This document shows positions 43,920-53,900 of a DNA stretch of 64,000 bases, one piece after another. The notes under the pieces were generated by a model. The model saw only the letters and a list, made by a program, of their open reading frames with translations. It was not told the DNA's origin and ran no database searches. The stretch's first letter is position 1, and each line of letters starts with the position of its first letter. Source of the stretch: JADKIH01 sp031417395 (GTDB lineage: Bacteria > Bacteroidota > Bacteroidia > AKYH767-A > 2013-40CM-41-45); NCBI GenBank assembly GCA_031417395.1, contig JANOVM010000045.1, positions 1-64,000 of the forward strand. The letters run 5' to 3'. The position numbers were made by a program, and so were the translations under genes.

Positions 43920-43934
43920 AAAAAAATAAAATAT

Positions 43935-44330
43935 ATGAGTTATACAAATAAAAAAGTAACAGGAGTCTGGGTGGACCATGGAGAAGCCCTGGTAATCAGT
44001 ACTGCCGATAAAAGTATTCACGGCCAATATACAATAGCTGAAAAAATTGTGAACAAGCATCATAAAGATCATGGATCCAGTGAAAAAACACATAATAATA
44101 AAACAGCACAGGAATTACACAAATACTTTGAAGAAATAACCAATCACATTCAAGGGTATGATGCAATCTTGCTTTTTGGTCCCGGAAAAGCGCAGGAAGA
44201 ATTAAAAAACTTCATGCACGAAAACAAACATTTCAGCTCAAAAGAAATTCTTGTTAAAAGCGGTGACCGTTTAACAGAAAATGAAATGATTGCTTTTGTA
44301 AGAAATAATTTTTCTGCATTACACAGTTAA
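43935..44330 (+). CDS. Small conserved protein, possibly related to eRF1/pelota domain 3
   Basis: 131 residues from ATG 43935, no signal peptide. It starts with a beta strand (VTGVWVDHGEALVIST), followed by a charged His/Lys-rich middle and an alpha/beta half (LHKYFEEITNHIQGYDAILLFGPGKAQEELKNFMHEN, then a TENEMIAFVRNNF helix; read in parts). The GVWxDxxxA start with a DAILLFGPGxAxxEL segment resembles small bacterial proteins of the eRF1 domain 3/VLRF1 kind. That is a fold-level impression only. It follows the TerC operon, with its own promoter. Confidence 0.65.
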   Translation: MSYTNKKVTGVWVDHGEALVISTADKSIHGQYTIAEKIVNKHHKDHGSSEKTHNNKTAQELHKYFEEITNHIQGYDAILLFGPGKAQEELKNFMHENKHFSSKEILVKSGDRLTENEMIAFVRNNFSALHS

Positions 44331-44392
44331 TTTTTTTTATCAGTAAAATTCTGATTATTTACGATTGGAATATTTTTCTATCCCTAAAGATA

Positions 44393-44434
44393 ATTGCCAT
44401 GAATGCACGAATATATTAGTGCATTCGTGGCAAT
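44393..44434. repeat. REP-like palindrome
   Basis: Two 16-bp arms (44393-44408 and 44419-44434) with one mismatch enclose a 10-nt loop. The arms contain ATTGCCA(T/C)GAATGCAC. It lies between convergent genes. The CACGAATGCACGAATA type of sequence is reminiscent of dispersed palindromic repeats, but it could also work as a terminator. Confidence 0.5.
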
Positions 44435-44506
44435 CCTTAGTGGTTATCGAGAAAAGCCTTACTACTCCCTGATGCTTGATTGTAATTAATTCAACCATCT
44501 CAATGA

Positions 44507-45130
44507 CTACGATATTCCAAACTTTGCTTTATAATCTGCAATGCATGTCTCTATAACTTCATGCGCCTCCTCTTTCCCATAAATATTTACAATTTCAACA
44601 GTTGGCATATCAGTACCGGGAATGTTTTTATAGGTAAGAAAATAATGTTTTAACCTGTTAATCATCGCTTCCGGTACATGTTCCAAATCAGACCATCCGG
44701 CATACACTTCATCACCTTTTAGCACAGCAATAATCTTATCATCTGCCTGTCCTTTGTCAATCATTCGTATACCGCCAATTGGAATTGCATGAAGCAGAAT
44801 ACCACCGTTGGATATTGTTCGTTAACAAAAAACGCAAATATCCAAAGGATCGCCGTCACCCTTTTCAATCGTTCTTCCGGATTTTTGAGAGTCATGGGCA
44901 GCAATCAAATCACCACAATATGTTTGCGGTATAAATCCATACAATGTAGGTGTCACATTTGAAAATTTCTGAGGCCTGTCAATGGTTAAAAAACCGCTTA
45001 CTTTATCAATTTCATATTTAACAGTATCGGATGGAACTACTTCAATATAAACGGTAACTTCTTCCGGGGTATTTATTCCGGGATCAATTCCATGCCAGGG
45101 ATGCGCCTTGAATTTGCTTATTGAAGCCAT
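44507..45130 (-). pseudogene. ppa: Inorganic pyrophosphatase gene with an in-frame TAA
   Basis: The whole frame from ATG 45130 to 44507 (207 residues with one internal stop) is a soluble family I pyrophosphatase: HPWHGIDPG, YEIDKVSGFLTIDRPQ, PTLYGFIPQTYCGD, GDGDPLDICVFC, then TAA (44822-44824), then RTISNGGILLHAIPIGGIRMIDKGQADDKIIAVLKGD. Relatives have Glu (as in ERTI) at this position, so GAA to TAA is the simplest change. The metal-binding Asp residues before and after the stop are all kept. An ATG at 44764 could restart translation but would yield only the last third. Either a true nonsense mutation, a consensus error, or readthrough. Confidence 0.85.
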
Positions 45131-45227
45131 ATGAAATTATATTTTATTAATAAGTGAAAATTTTTTCAAAAATACGGAATTATTCAAAGTGTATGTCTTA
45201 AAATAATCCGGTATTGGCTTAAATAAA

Positions 45228-46559
45228 CTAAAAGCCATCTTTTTTAATGTTACTCCTTCTGTTGTTAGCTCTAATCGTTGCCCGTAAAGTCAACATGGAA
45301 TCTACACTAATATTATTGCTTTTTGCCATTTCTGTGATGCGTTCCATTTTTGATTTATCCCTTTTTATTTTTTCTTTAAAATAAGCTACATCATCCTGAA
45401 AATTGATTTGATCACCTTCCGTAATTGAAATACCTTTATAATAAGAATAGGTACTTTCAATAAATCCCCATCCCAGCTGAGGCATATTTGATTCAGTCGC
45501 TATTAAAATTACAATATCAAAATTATTGATTTCCTGTGCCATGCTGAATTTGGTCTCCGAAGCCAATTCCTTTAAAGCACCGGCTGTACCCCTATTATTA
45601 TAAAACCAAAATTGATTTTTGGAAAATGCTTTTGAAATATCCATATTCTGCATGCCCCAATAATAGCTATCACCAATAACTAAAACTGAAGGTTTTGTTT
45701 TCCCGGAATCAGATTCATAGTGAAACTTCGGATACGCCATTGTGAAACTTTCAAGACGAAATAAAAGGTTCATGCCTCCTGCAATGTCATAATCTTCATT
45801 TTCGGGCCTTCGCAGCTCAATTGAATCAAGAACAATGTTAGGTAAATCAATTCCGCGGATTGATTCTATGTAATGCAGTAAAGAGTCAGTAACAAGAAAA
45901 CCGCCGTATCTGCTCCAATGAATTCCATACTGAGGAACTAAAGGATATTCTGATGAGTTTTTATTCTCAATAAAATATCGGTTAAAATCAATATAATTAA
46001 GTCCATATTTTGGGAAAAACTCAGACTGGCATTCCAAATTTGTACTACCCTTTTTAACTTTTAACTTCTCAGGTATGAACTCAGAAAAATAAGAACCTTT
46101 ACCGGTTCCAAAAATTATAATCAGGTTTTTATTTAGTTTTGATAATGTATCGCTTATGAATTTTAATCTTTTTGTCCTTTCCTCAATTCGTTCAACTCCC
46201 AAAAAATCCATTCCATAATATGCATTAATAGTTGGCCTTTGAAAAAGATAATTATTGCGGCCAACAACTATGTTGTCGGCATTGGCTTTATTGAAAAAGC
46301 TAAAAGCAATCTGATTATTCAATCGAACCAATAAATTTCTGAATCCAAAAGTCTCATTGACATATTCTTCGGCCTCGGATTGATATTTACCCGAAAACCA
46401 ACCGGCAGCGCTAAATAAAGGCTTCTTCTTAGGGATAAACGCCCCTTCCAGTTTTCCGACATTGATGAATGAAAATTGATTCTGAATAAAAGAGATAATC
46501 AGCAAGAACAGAAATCCTGTGAAAATTATTCTCTTTGAATATTTTTTTATCTTCTCCAT
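45228..46559 (-). CDS. AlgJ/AlgX-like SGNH O-acyltransferase-type protein
   Basis: 443 residues from ATG 46559, one base after the stop of the MBOAT gene; a frame from 46595 would overlap that gene and add 12 odd residues. One N-terminal membrane anchor (IIFTGFLFLLIISFI), then a periplasmic SGNH-like domain: FGFRNLLVRLNNQ, GRNNYLF, GIHWSRYGGFLVTDSL (about residue 214), and VLVIGDSYYWGM (Ser at about 295). This matches the alginate O-acetylation partner family (AlgJ/AlgX, DHHW). It probably passes acyl groups from the MBOAT protein to an exopolysaccharide. Confidence 0.8.
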   Translation of the reverse strand: MEKIKKYSKRIIFTGFLFLLIISFIQNQFSFINVGKLEGAFIPKKKPLFSAAGWFSGKYQSEAEEYVNETFGFRNLLVRLNNQIAFSFFNKANADNIVVGRNNYLFQRPTINAYYGMDFLGVERIEERTKRLKFISDTLSKLNKNLIIIFGTGKGSYFSEFIPEKLKVKKGSTNLECQSEFFPKYGLNYIDFNRYFIENKNSSEYPLVPQYGIHWSRYGGFLVTDSLLHYIESIRGIDLPNIVLDSIELRRPENEDYDIAGGMNLLFRLESFTMAYPKFHYESDSGKTKPSVLVIGDSYYWGMQNMDISKAFSKNQFWFYNNRGTAGALKELASETKFSMAQEINNFDIVILIATESNMPQLGWGFIESTYSYYKGISITEGDQINFQDDVAYFKEKIKRDKSKMERITEMAKSNNISVDSMLTLRATIRANNRRSNIKKDGF

Positions 46560-46560
46560 A

Positions 46561-47985
46561 TTAAAACCTGAAATAGATAAAAGGATTAAAACCAAATGAT
46601 GTAATTGAGCTCAACGACAAAACAAAAAGACATACAGCAATGAATGACATTGAAACGTGTTTTTTTAGCGAGTACTCTTCCACAAATATTTTATCCTGTA
46701 TTTGTTGTCCTTTTTTTGAAAAGGCAAAAAATGAGAACAGTATGGCAATGATAAAGTAGGTTAAGAATTCAATATCCCAATCAGGTATGTAATTAAAATT
46801 AAAAGCAAACAATTTATTAAGAAAATAAAATGCTTCTGAAATATTTTCTACACGAAAGAATACCCAACCAATTACTACAATGAAAAATGTAAGCATTGCA
46901 CTTGCTATCTTGCCAATTTTCTCATACACTCGTAAAAGAAATATTCTCTCCATGACCAGGAATGTTCCATGGTACGCGCCCCATAAAACAAAGCTCCACG
47001 AAGCACCATGCCACAATCCGGAGGCAAGAAAAACAAGCCAGAGATTAAAGTACAAACGGCTCTTTGTTTTAACTCTATTACCGCCTAAAGGAATGTATAA
47101 ATAATTTCGCATCCAGCACCCTAATGAAATATGCCATCTTCTCCAGAATTCAGTTATACTTTTTGAAATGTATGGGTTGTGAAAATTTTCAGCAAAACGG
47201 AAACCAATCATTCTGCCCAAACCAATAGCCATATCAGAATATCCTGAAAAATCAAAATAGATCTGGAAAGTATAAGCCAATATTCCCATCCATGCAGTGT
47301 AACTGTTTATGCCTGAAAAGTCATTCGTAAAAACGGAATCTGCTACCAAGCCCATGTGATTGGCAATAAGAACTTTCTTTGCCAATCCAATAATGAAACG
47401 ATAAAAGCCTGTCAATCGATTATCAAGTGTATCGTTTGCCGAACGGTCTGTAATCTGATCTGCTAAATCGTTATACCTGATAATTGGTCCGGCAATCAGT
47501 TTAGGAAATAAAATAATGTACAATTGATAGTCCCAAAAATTCGTCAGCGGTTTATGTATTCTCCGGTAAACATCGACTACATATGTTATCGTTTCGAATG
47601 TATAGAAAGAAATACCGATGGGTAATATGAGTTTAGCCCATCCAATTTCTTTGATTCCGGCTACCAACAAAGCAGCATTTAGATTATCAATAAAGAAGTT
47701 TGAGTATTTAAAATAAAACAACAATCCCAAATTAATTGAAACGGATAATGTTAAAAGCGCTCTTCGTCTAAACCTTGACATTGAAAGGGACATCCACCTG
47801 ACAAGATAGAAATCGATAAAAGTTGTTCCGAGAATTACAAAAATAAATCGTGGCGCTCCCCAGCTGTAGAAAAATATACTTGCTAATAAAAGAACAGGAT
47901 TTTTAAAATTTTTTGGAACTATGTAATAGACAATTAAAAATGTCGGTAAAAAATACAATAAAAACAAAACACTGCTGAAAACCAT
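46561..47985 (-). CDS. MBOAT-family membrane O-acyltransferase, AlgI-like
   Basis: 474 residues, about eleven membrane segments. Family motifs are LILPIGISFYTFETITYVVDVYRR, LFPKLIAGPIIRY, YFDFSGYSDMAIGLG, FRFAENFHNPYIS, ITEFWRRWHISLG (His at about 285) and FLASGLWHGASWSFVLWG (catalytic His at about 324). Length is close to AlgI. First gene of a two-gene operon with the SGNH partner. No alginate synthase genes are in the window, so the acceptor glycan is unknown. It may be the product of the 14.6-22.9 kb locus, although that is far away (inference). Confidence 0.92.
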   Translation of the reverse strand: MVFSSVLFLLYFLPTFLIVYYIVPKNFKNPVLLLASIFFYSWGAPRFIFVILGTTFIDFYLVRWMSLSMSRFRRRALLTLSVSINLGLLFYFKYSNFFIDNLNAALLVAGIKEIGWAKLILPIGISFYTFETITYVVDVYRRIHKPLTNFWDYQLYIILFPKLIAGPIIRYNDLADQITDRSANDTLDNRLTGFYRFIIGLAKKVLIANHMGLVADSVFTNDFSGINSYTAWMGILAYTFQIYFDFSGYSDMAIGLGRMIGFRFAENFHNPYISKSITEFWRRWHISLGCWMRNYLYIPLGGNRVKTKSRLYFNLWLVFLASGLWHGASWSFVLWGAYHGTFLVMERIFLLRVYEKIGKIASAMLTFFIVVIGWVFFRVENISEAFYFLNKLFAFNFNYIPDWDIEFLTYFIIAILFSFFAFSKKGQQIQDKIFVEEYSLKKHVSMSFIAVCLFVLSLSSITSFGFNPFIYFRF

Positions 47986-48478
47986 TGTTGGATATTAATT
48001 TTTGAAATTTAATAAAAATATACAACAATGAATGGAGAAAGGAATAATAGATATCCGCAGTGCTTTACTTAAAACAAGTTGTGCAGGTTGTCGAAGGTAA
48101 GAATATTAAAACTTTTTTAAGAATTAATAAAATTCAGGTAAATTGTTTCTCAAGAAGGATCTCACCTCTGTCAATCACATTTTTCATTTTAGGGATTCGA
48201 TCTTCAAATAGAATTTGAAGATCGATCGTAAAAGAAACAAAATGTTCTAACTTGCATTTAAATAACACAAAATTTCATTTTCTTAAATATTTCTTTTGCA
48301 AAAATTGCAAATGGAACAGCCACTTGAGTAATTTTAATTGATTTGGCATATGAAATCAAATGGAACATGTTCTATTAGTCATTTTTTGCTGACTTTTATT
48401 TTTCCTTCATATTTATCAATTTTGTTCAGGCCGCATGCAGGATTAGTTTTGCTTCTTAAATTATAAAATATAAATAAG
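47986..48478. other. Intergenic region with hairpin and possible coding remnant
   Basis: 493 bp between divergent genes. A 12-bp perfect hairpin (48198-48209 with 48213-48224, loop 3 nt) lies inside a 44-codon minus-strand open stretch (48134-48268, GTG start) whose end looks protein-like (RIPKMKNVIDRGEILLEKQFT in parts). It is too short to call a gene. The rest should hold the promoters of the flanking genes. Confidence 0.3.
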
Positions 48479-49192
48479 ATGAAAACTAAAATTATCAACC
48501 ATCTCGCCATTACCTTCTTCGTTCTCTGCCCTGTATTGAGCAAGTGTCAGGTAGATAATAATCTGTACCTTGACAAATCCAATTTGCCGTTCCAGCAAAA
48601 AATTCAACATTCAGCCGTTAAGGATACAACCATCCTACCGGACAGATTCTTCTGGGGTGAAATTAATGCCGGTTATGCTAACCATGGACCTGCAGGTAGT
48701 ATGACTTTTAACTTTAGAAGTGGAAAACTACTTTTCATCGCTCAGTATAATAAATCACATACCTGCTATGAAAATAGCGAAAGCGGAGAATATTCTTTCT
48801 ATGAAACAAATAGTGAAAATCATTTTACCGTTGAATCAATGTCAGCTTTGTCGGGCATTATTTTACCCGGAAAATGGAACCCAAGTTTTTCTTTGGGAGT
48901 TTCCTGGACTCATTTTACTTACATGACTACGGTGCACATTGAACATGATTTTACCGTGCAGCGTGTATGGGAAACCATTATAAACAGAGATTACAAACAA
49001 GAGAAGTTAAGTACGCGCACCATAAACGCCATAGGAATTCCGGCAGAGTTTAAATTGCACTTTGCATCTAAGCATTTTGTCGGCTTTGATGCAGGGATAA
49101 AAGCTGATGTAAATCTTCATAGTACTGCTATTTCAGCAGAATTGGGAATTCGTTTTGGCAGAATAACTAAAAAGCGCATCTTTATTCATTAA
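48479..49192 (+). CDS. Probable outer-membrane beta-barrel protein, function unknown
   Basis: 237 residues with a signal peptide (INHLAITFFVLCPVLSKCQ). From about residue 60 it shows alternating strands with aromatic ends and Gly turns (FFWGEINAGYANHGPAGSMTFNF, SFSLGVSWTHFTYMT, HFVGFDAGIKADVNLHS, ELGIRFGRI), typical of a small 8-stranded barrel. No family was recognised. It lies 48 bp before the desaturase and may be co-transcribed with it. Confidence 0.65.
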   Translation: MKTKIINHLAITFFVLCPVLSKCQVDNNLYLDKSNLPFQQKIQHSAVKDTTILPDRFFWGEINAGYANHGPAGSMTFNFRSGKLLFIAQYNKSHTCYENSESGEYSFYETNSENHFTVESMSALSGIILPGKWNPSFSLGVSWTHFTYMTTVHIEHDFTVQRVWETIINRDYKQEKLSTRTINAIGIPAEFKLHFASKHFVGFDAGIKADVNLHSTAISAELGIRFGRITKKRIFIH

Positions 49193-49240
49193 ATATTTGG
49201 ACTCCAATGAATATTATTTACCTTTAATAATTTACTATCG

Positions 49241-50284
49241 ATGAATACTGCTATTCCAATTATAATTACTGATCCGGTTTACCTTCCGCATAAAAACCTG
49301 AGCCGGATAAATGTATTTTTATCTTCCCTTCTTAACGACCCAAGGAATTTAGCTTTTCTATATTTTATTATTTTAGTAATGCTGACTACTATACCTTGTG
49401 GTTTACTACTATTTTTTCCGGGAATATTTCATTGGTGGCTTGCAATTCCATATTTCCTTTATAATGTAATTTTTCTAATGGGACCATTCATTCTGATGCA
49501 GCACAATGCAGCACATAAGATGCTGTTTAAACGTAAATATAAATTCCTGAATAATTTAATACCATGGATACTGGGACCATTCTTCGGCCTCACGCCCGAA
49601 ACGTATTTCGCTCATCATATAGGCATGCACCACCCGGAAAATAATTTGCCGCCTGATTTAAGTTCAACTATGAAATGCAGGCGCGACAGTATAATAGATT
49701 TCACTAAATATTTCTTTCGATTCTTCTTTTTTATAATTCCCGAACTATCCGCTTATCTTCTCCACAAAAAACGTAAGAAAATTTTCAGAAGAATGATTAT
49801 AGGTGAAGGAATCTACATTTTGTTCATTATATTTTTACTTTTTGTAAACTGGAAAGCATCCGTAACTGTATTTCTGATTCCTTTAGTGTTTACCAGATTT
49901 ATGATGATGGCCGGAAACTGGGCACAGCATGCTTTCATCGATGCAGAAGCGCCTGACAATTGCTATAGAAATAGTATTACGTGCATTAATTCCGGATATA
50001 ATAAAAGATGCTGGAACGACGGTTACCACATAGGACATCATCTCTATCCGTGGATGCACTGGACAGAAATGCCGGGAGAATTTTTAAATAATTTTGAAAA
50101 ATATAAAATGGAAGATGCTTTAGTATTCAAGAAACTTGATTACTTTTTAATCTGGCTTCTGCTTATGACAAAAAGTTATACTACTTTATCAAATTATTAT
50201 GTTGAACTTAATCCTGAAAACCCTCGCAGTAAAGAAGAAGTTTTTAATTTACTTAAAGAAAGAACAAAGAAACTTAATTTATAA
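49241..50284 (+). CDS. Membrane fatty acid desaturase
   Basis: 347 residues, four or so membrane segments. The three histidine clusters of membrane desaturases are present: H88NAAH92, H125H...H130H131 (HHIGMHH), and H263IGHH267, with an additional QHAF (His230) that is also usual. These bind the di-iron centre. By family it introduces a double bond into an acyl chain or hydroxylates a lipid. Regiospecificity cannot be read from sequence. Likely role: membrane fluidity. Confidence 0.88.
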   Translation: MNTAIPIIITDPVYLPHKNLSRINVFLSSLLNDPRNLAFLYFIILVMLTTIPCGLLLFFPGIFHWWLAIPYFLYNVIFLMGPFILMQHNAAHKMLFKRKYKFLNNLIPWILGPFFGLTPETYFAHHIGMHHPENNLPPDLSSTMKCRRDSIIDFTKYFFRFFFFIIPELSAYLLHKKRKKIFRRMIIGEGIYILFIIFLLFVNWKASVTVFLIPLVFTRFMMMAGNWAQHAFIDAEAPDNCYRNSITCINSGYNKRCWNDGYHIGHHLYPWMHWTEMPGEFLNNFEKYKMEDALVFKKLDYFLIWLLLMTKSYTTLSNYYVELNPENPRSKEEVFNLLKERTKKLNL

Positions 50285-50350
50285 AAAGAATCATTTGAAG
50301 TGCCCGGCACAAATCCTCTATTCACAATTTTCCAAACTCATAGCTTGCAG

Positions 50351-50791
50351 CTACTTTATCTGATACCAGCCCGAACCATCGGAAACCAACCATAGAGAAG
50401 TATTGGCTCCAAGTGTAGTCGAGGTTCCTATAGCAATAGATTTATAGGTAGAAATTGAAACACTAGAAAGTTGTTGGTTGATAATTGCATAAACTCTGTT
50501 GGCAGATGTATTTGCAGCAGGTAATGTTACAGTACCTGCGCCTGAAGAATAAATCCAAACTACTGCTGAATTGTCAGGATTGTTGGCTCCAACGACCTGA
50601 AAGGTTTTAACTTTCATTCCCATATTGCCGTTGATATCCAAAGTGCTTAGAGGATTGTTGATGCCGAATCTTACATTTCCTGCCGTTAAAATGATCTTTG
50701 CTATACTTGAGATCAAATGAATGGATTGATACTTTTGAAACCGGAGTTTGCGGTATGGCTGGTGGACAGGTAAATCAAATTTAGACCCCAC
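50351..50791 (-). pseudogene. Truncated remnant of a fibre-like surface protein
   Basis: The frame opens with GTG at 50791 and has no signal peptide. Residues about 40-146 look like the C-terminal part of a tail-fibre-type protein (VRFGINNPLSTLDINGNMG, then TLPAANTSANRVYAIINQ, and a final WLVSDGSGWYQIK). The first 35 residues (FDLPVHQPYRKLRFQKYQ) look unrelated, and a stop lies 14 codons upstream, so the 5' end has been replaced by other DNA. It resembles the first part of 12473-14104 (VGIGTTTPDASSILDL). Possibly still translated, but probably not functional. Confidence 0.6.
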
Positions 50792-50936
50792 GATTTTACT
50801 CCCATTAAACGAGCAAAAGGGATCATTAGCAATCTATTTATCGGCATTCACGCAATTGATTACGCTTCTGATCGGTAAACAATTACTTTAATTCCGGATT
50901 TTAAACTTTTTTAAGAAAATACTCAAACATAAAATC

Positions 50937-53900
50937 ATGGCTATTTTTCAAAGCTATTTGAATTTGTATAATTTTTATAATTATACAAAAACGAATTGCA
51001 GAATTTTTCTTTTAATGGCATTTGTAATTGTATTGATGCCCCGTCAGGCAGTCGCCGGTCATCTGGTCGGTGCGGAAATATCCTACAAATGGATATCCGG
51101 AAATACCTATGAAATTACACTCACTATATATCGCGATTGCGCAAGTCCTATTCCTGCTCCGAATAACCCCGGCGTTAGATACTCATCTGTTTCATGTAAT
51201 AAAAACAATAATGTTAATCTTTCACCCGTAGCAGGTACAGGAATTGAAATTACCAGTCCATGCAGTTCGGCAACTACCACCTGTAACGGAGGAATATACT
51301 TAGGAATTAAAAAATACGTTTATACAGGAACAGTAACCTTATCAGCACAATGCTCCGATTGGGTTTTCGGTTTTGACGGCTGTTGCCGCAATTGCGATAT
51401 AACGACAGTTCCCACACCCGGTTGTGCAGGAGCGCCAGGAACCTATGTACAGGCAACACTTAATAATATAGCAGCACCAACAAATTCTTCACCTGTTTTT
51501 ACCAATCTACCTATGTCTGTCATTTGCATGGGTCAACCCTTTCAATATAATAATGGAGTTATAGAACCTAATGGCGACAGCCTTGTATATTCCTTCATTT
51601 CTCCTCAGGAACTCCCGGGTACAAACGTCTCCTTTCTCCCGGGGTACACAGCAACATCCTTTGTTTCATCTTCTCCCGGAATCGCATTAAACACCACGAA
51701 TGGAGACATTACAATCAATGCTACAGCACCTGAGATCAGCATTACAGCTATTTTAGTAAAAGAATACCGCAATGGTGTTTTGGTCGGTTCTGTCATTCGT
51801 GATGTTCAGGTATGGACGATACCATGCACCAACCAGTTACCATCTGCAACAGGTATTAATGGCACAACGAATTTCACCATCTCTGCCTGCGCCGGAGTAC
51901 CAATAAATTTTTATATCAATTCGGCGGATGCTAATCCGGCACAAACAGTAACGATGAGCTGGAATAATGGGATTACCGGAGCTACGTTTACTTCCGGCGG
52001 TAATCCATTTCCTACAGGAAATTTCAGTTGGACACCTTCACTTGGAGATGTAAGAACACAACCATATACGTTCTCAGTGACTGTAAAAGATAATGCCTGC
52101 CCGTTGAATGGATTGAGGACATATTCATATTCAATTACTGTAGCCTCTGCAGCAGTCGTCGTAAACGCAACGAATTCTGCCTGTGCCGCTCCGGGTAACG
52201 GAACAGCATCAGCTACTGCATCAGGCACAGCACCGTTTACCTATTTATGGTCGCCGGGAGGCGCTAATACTTCATCGATTTCCGGATTGACTGCAGGAAA
52301 TTACACAGTTACCGTTACTGAATCGCATGGGTGTAGCGCTACGAAGACCGTAGTAGTAAATTCACCACCTCTTTTAATTCCATCCATAGCTGCGTCAGCA
52401 AATGTAACATGCAATGGCGCAAACGATGGTTCTATTGCAATAAGTGTTGCAGGAGGCGTTGCACCGTATACATACAACTGGTCTCCTTTAGGCGGCACGG
52501 GCTCTTCAGCATCAAACTTGCCTGCAGGCCCATACACTATTAGCATCACCGACGTAAACCTTTGTACTCAAATTATTAATGCCAACATATCGCAACCACC
52601 TGCATTAAGTTCTACTATCAACACAGCAGCTGCAACATGTAATGGAAGTAATACCGGTTCAGCAACAATAACTCTCTCCGGAGGGGTGGGATCCTATTCT
52701 TATTTCTGGTCCCCCGGCGGAAATACAAATAATTCACTAACGAATGCAACTGCCGGGAATTATTCAGTAACTGCAACCGATGCCGCTGGATGTACCTTAA
52801 GTGCCGTTATAAACATTCAACAACCCACGCCTCTTTTAATTTCTACATCAAGTACACCAACTTCCTGCAGCTCTGCAAATGGAACAGCAACGACCGTAGT
52901 GACAGGAGGAGTTCCCCCATATACGTATCAATGGATTAACGGAAGCACAGCCTCATCCATTAGCGGACTCGCTGCAGGTGCATATTCGGTTGTAGTCAAT
53001 GATGCAAACGGCTGCACAACATCCGATAATATAGGAGTTTCAAATTTGACCGGACCTACACTTGCACTCAGTTCAGTAACACCGGTCAATTGCAATGGGA
53101 ACAGCACGGGGTCAGCTTCAGTTTCTGTATTAACCGGCGTACACCCATTATCGTATCAATGGTCTCCGTCAGGAGGAAATTCGTTAAATGCAAATGGATT
53201 GCTGGCAGGTGCTTACACACTAACTGTAACCGATGGAAACAATTGCTCTAGTGTGATTTCAGTAGACATCAATGAACCGCCTTCATTAAGCATGAGTGTA
53301 ACTCCACAGAATCCGACGTGTTATGGCTTAGCCAATGGCAGTGTAATCGCAAATGTTTCGGGAGGAATCGGTCCTTATAGTTATGCATGGTCTTCCGGAG
53401 GAAGCACAAGTGCTACCTTAACAAATGCAATTGCGGGAACGTATAGCGTAACTGTAACGGACAGTAAAGGATGCACCTATAGTTCCACTTCTTTGTTGTC
53501 ACAACCACCTCTATTAACAGGTTCTGTTGCATCTACCATTCCGGTCTCCTGTAGTGGTGGCAACAACGGAGAAGCAACTGTAGCAATAACAGGCGGCTCA
53601 TCGCCCTACAACTTCGATTGGTCGCCAACAGGAGGAAATTTAATTTCAGCTGCCGGATTATCTGCAGGTAATTACTCCGTTACAATAACGGATGCGAATA
53701 ATTGCACCATTTCGGTTCCGGTTAATATTAATCAGCCATTACCTTTATCTTCAACAATGGCCGGCACCCAGATTCTCTGCAATGGCGCAGCAAATGGAAC
53801 AGCAAGCGTTTCTACCACAGGAGGAATATCGCCTTATCAATATTCATGGTCTTCGGGAATAACATCATCATCCTCATCGGTAACGAATCTTTTACCCGGC

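Noticed and set aside
43917..43934. TTG start for the small protein at 43935
   Set aside because: The codon lies inside a TAnnTTTG promoter element, so it would not be in the transcript.
48134..48268. 44-codon minus-strand open frame with a hairpin
   Set aside because: Protein-like in part but too short and without a credible start or homologue; kept only as a note in the intergenic entry.
51605..52549. Minus-strand open frames inside the SprB-repeat gene
   Set aside because: They are shadows of the repetitive, stop-poor coding strand, with no family resemblance and no start signals.
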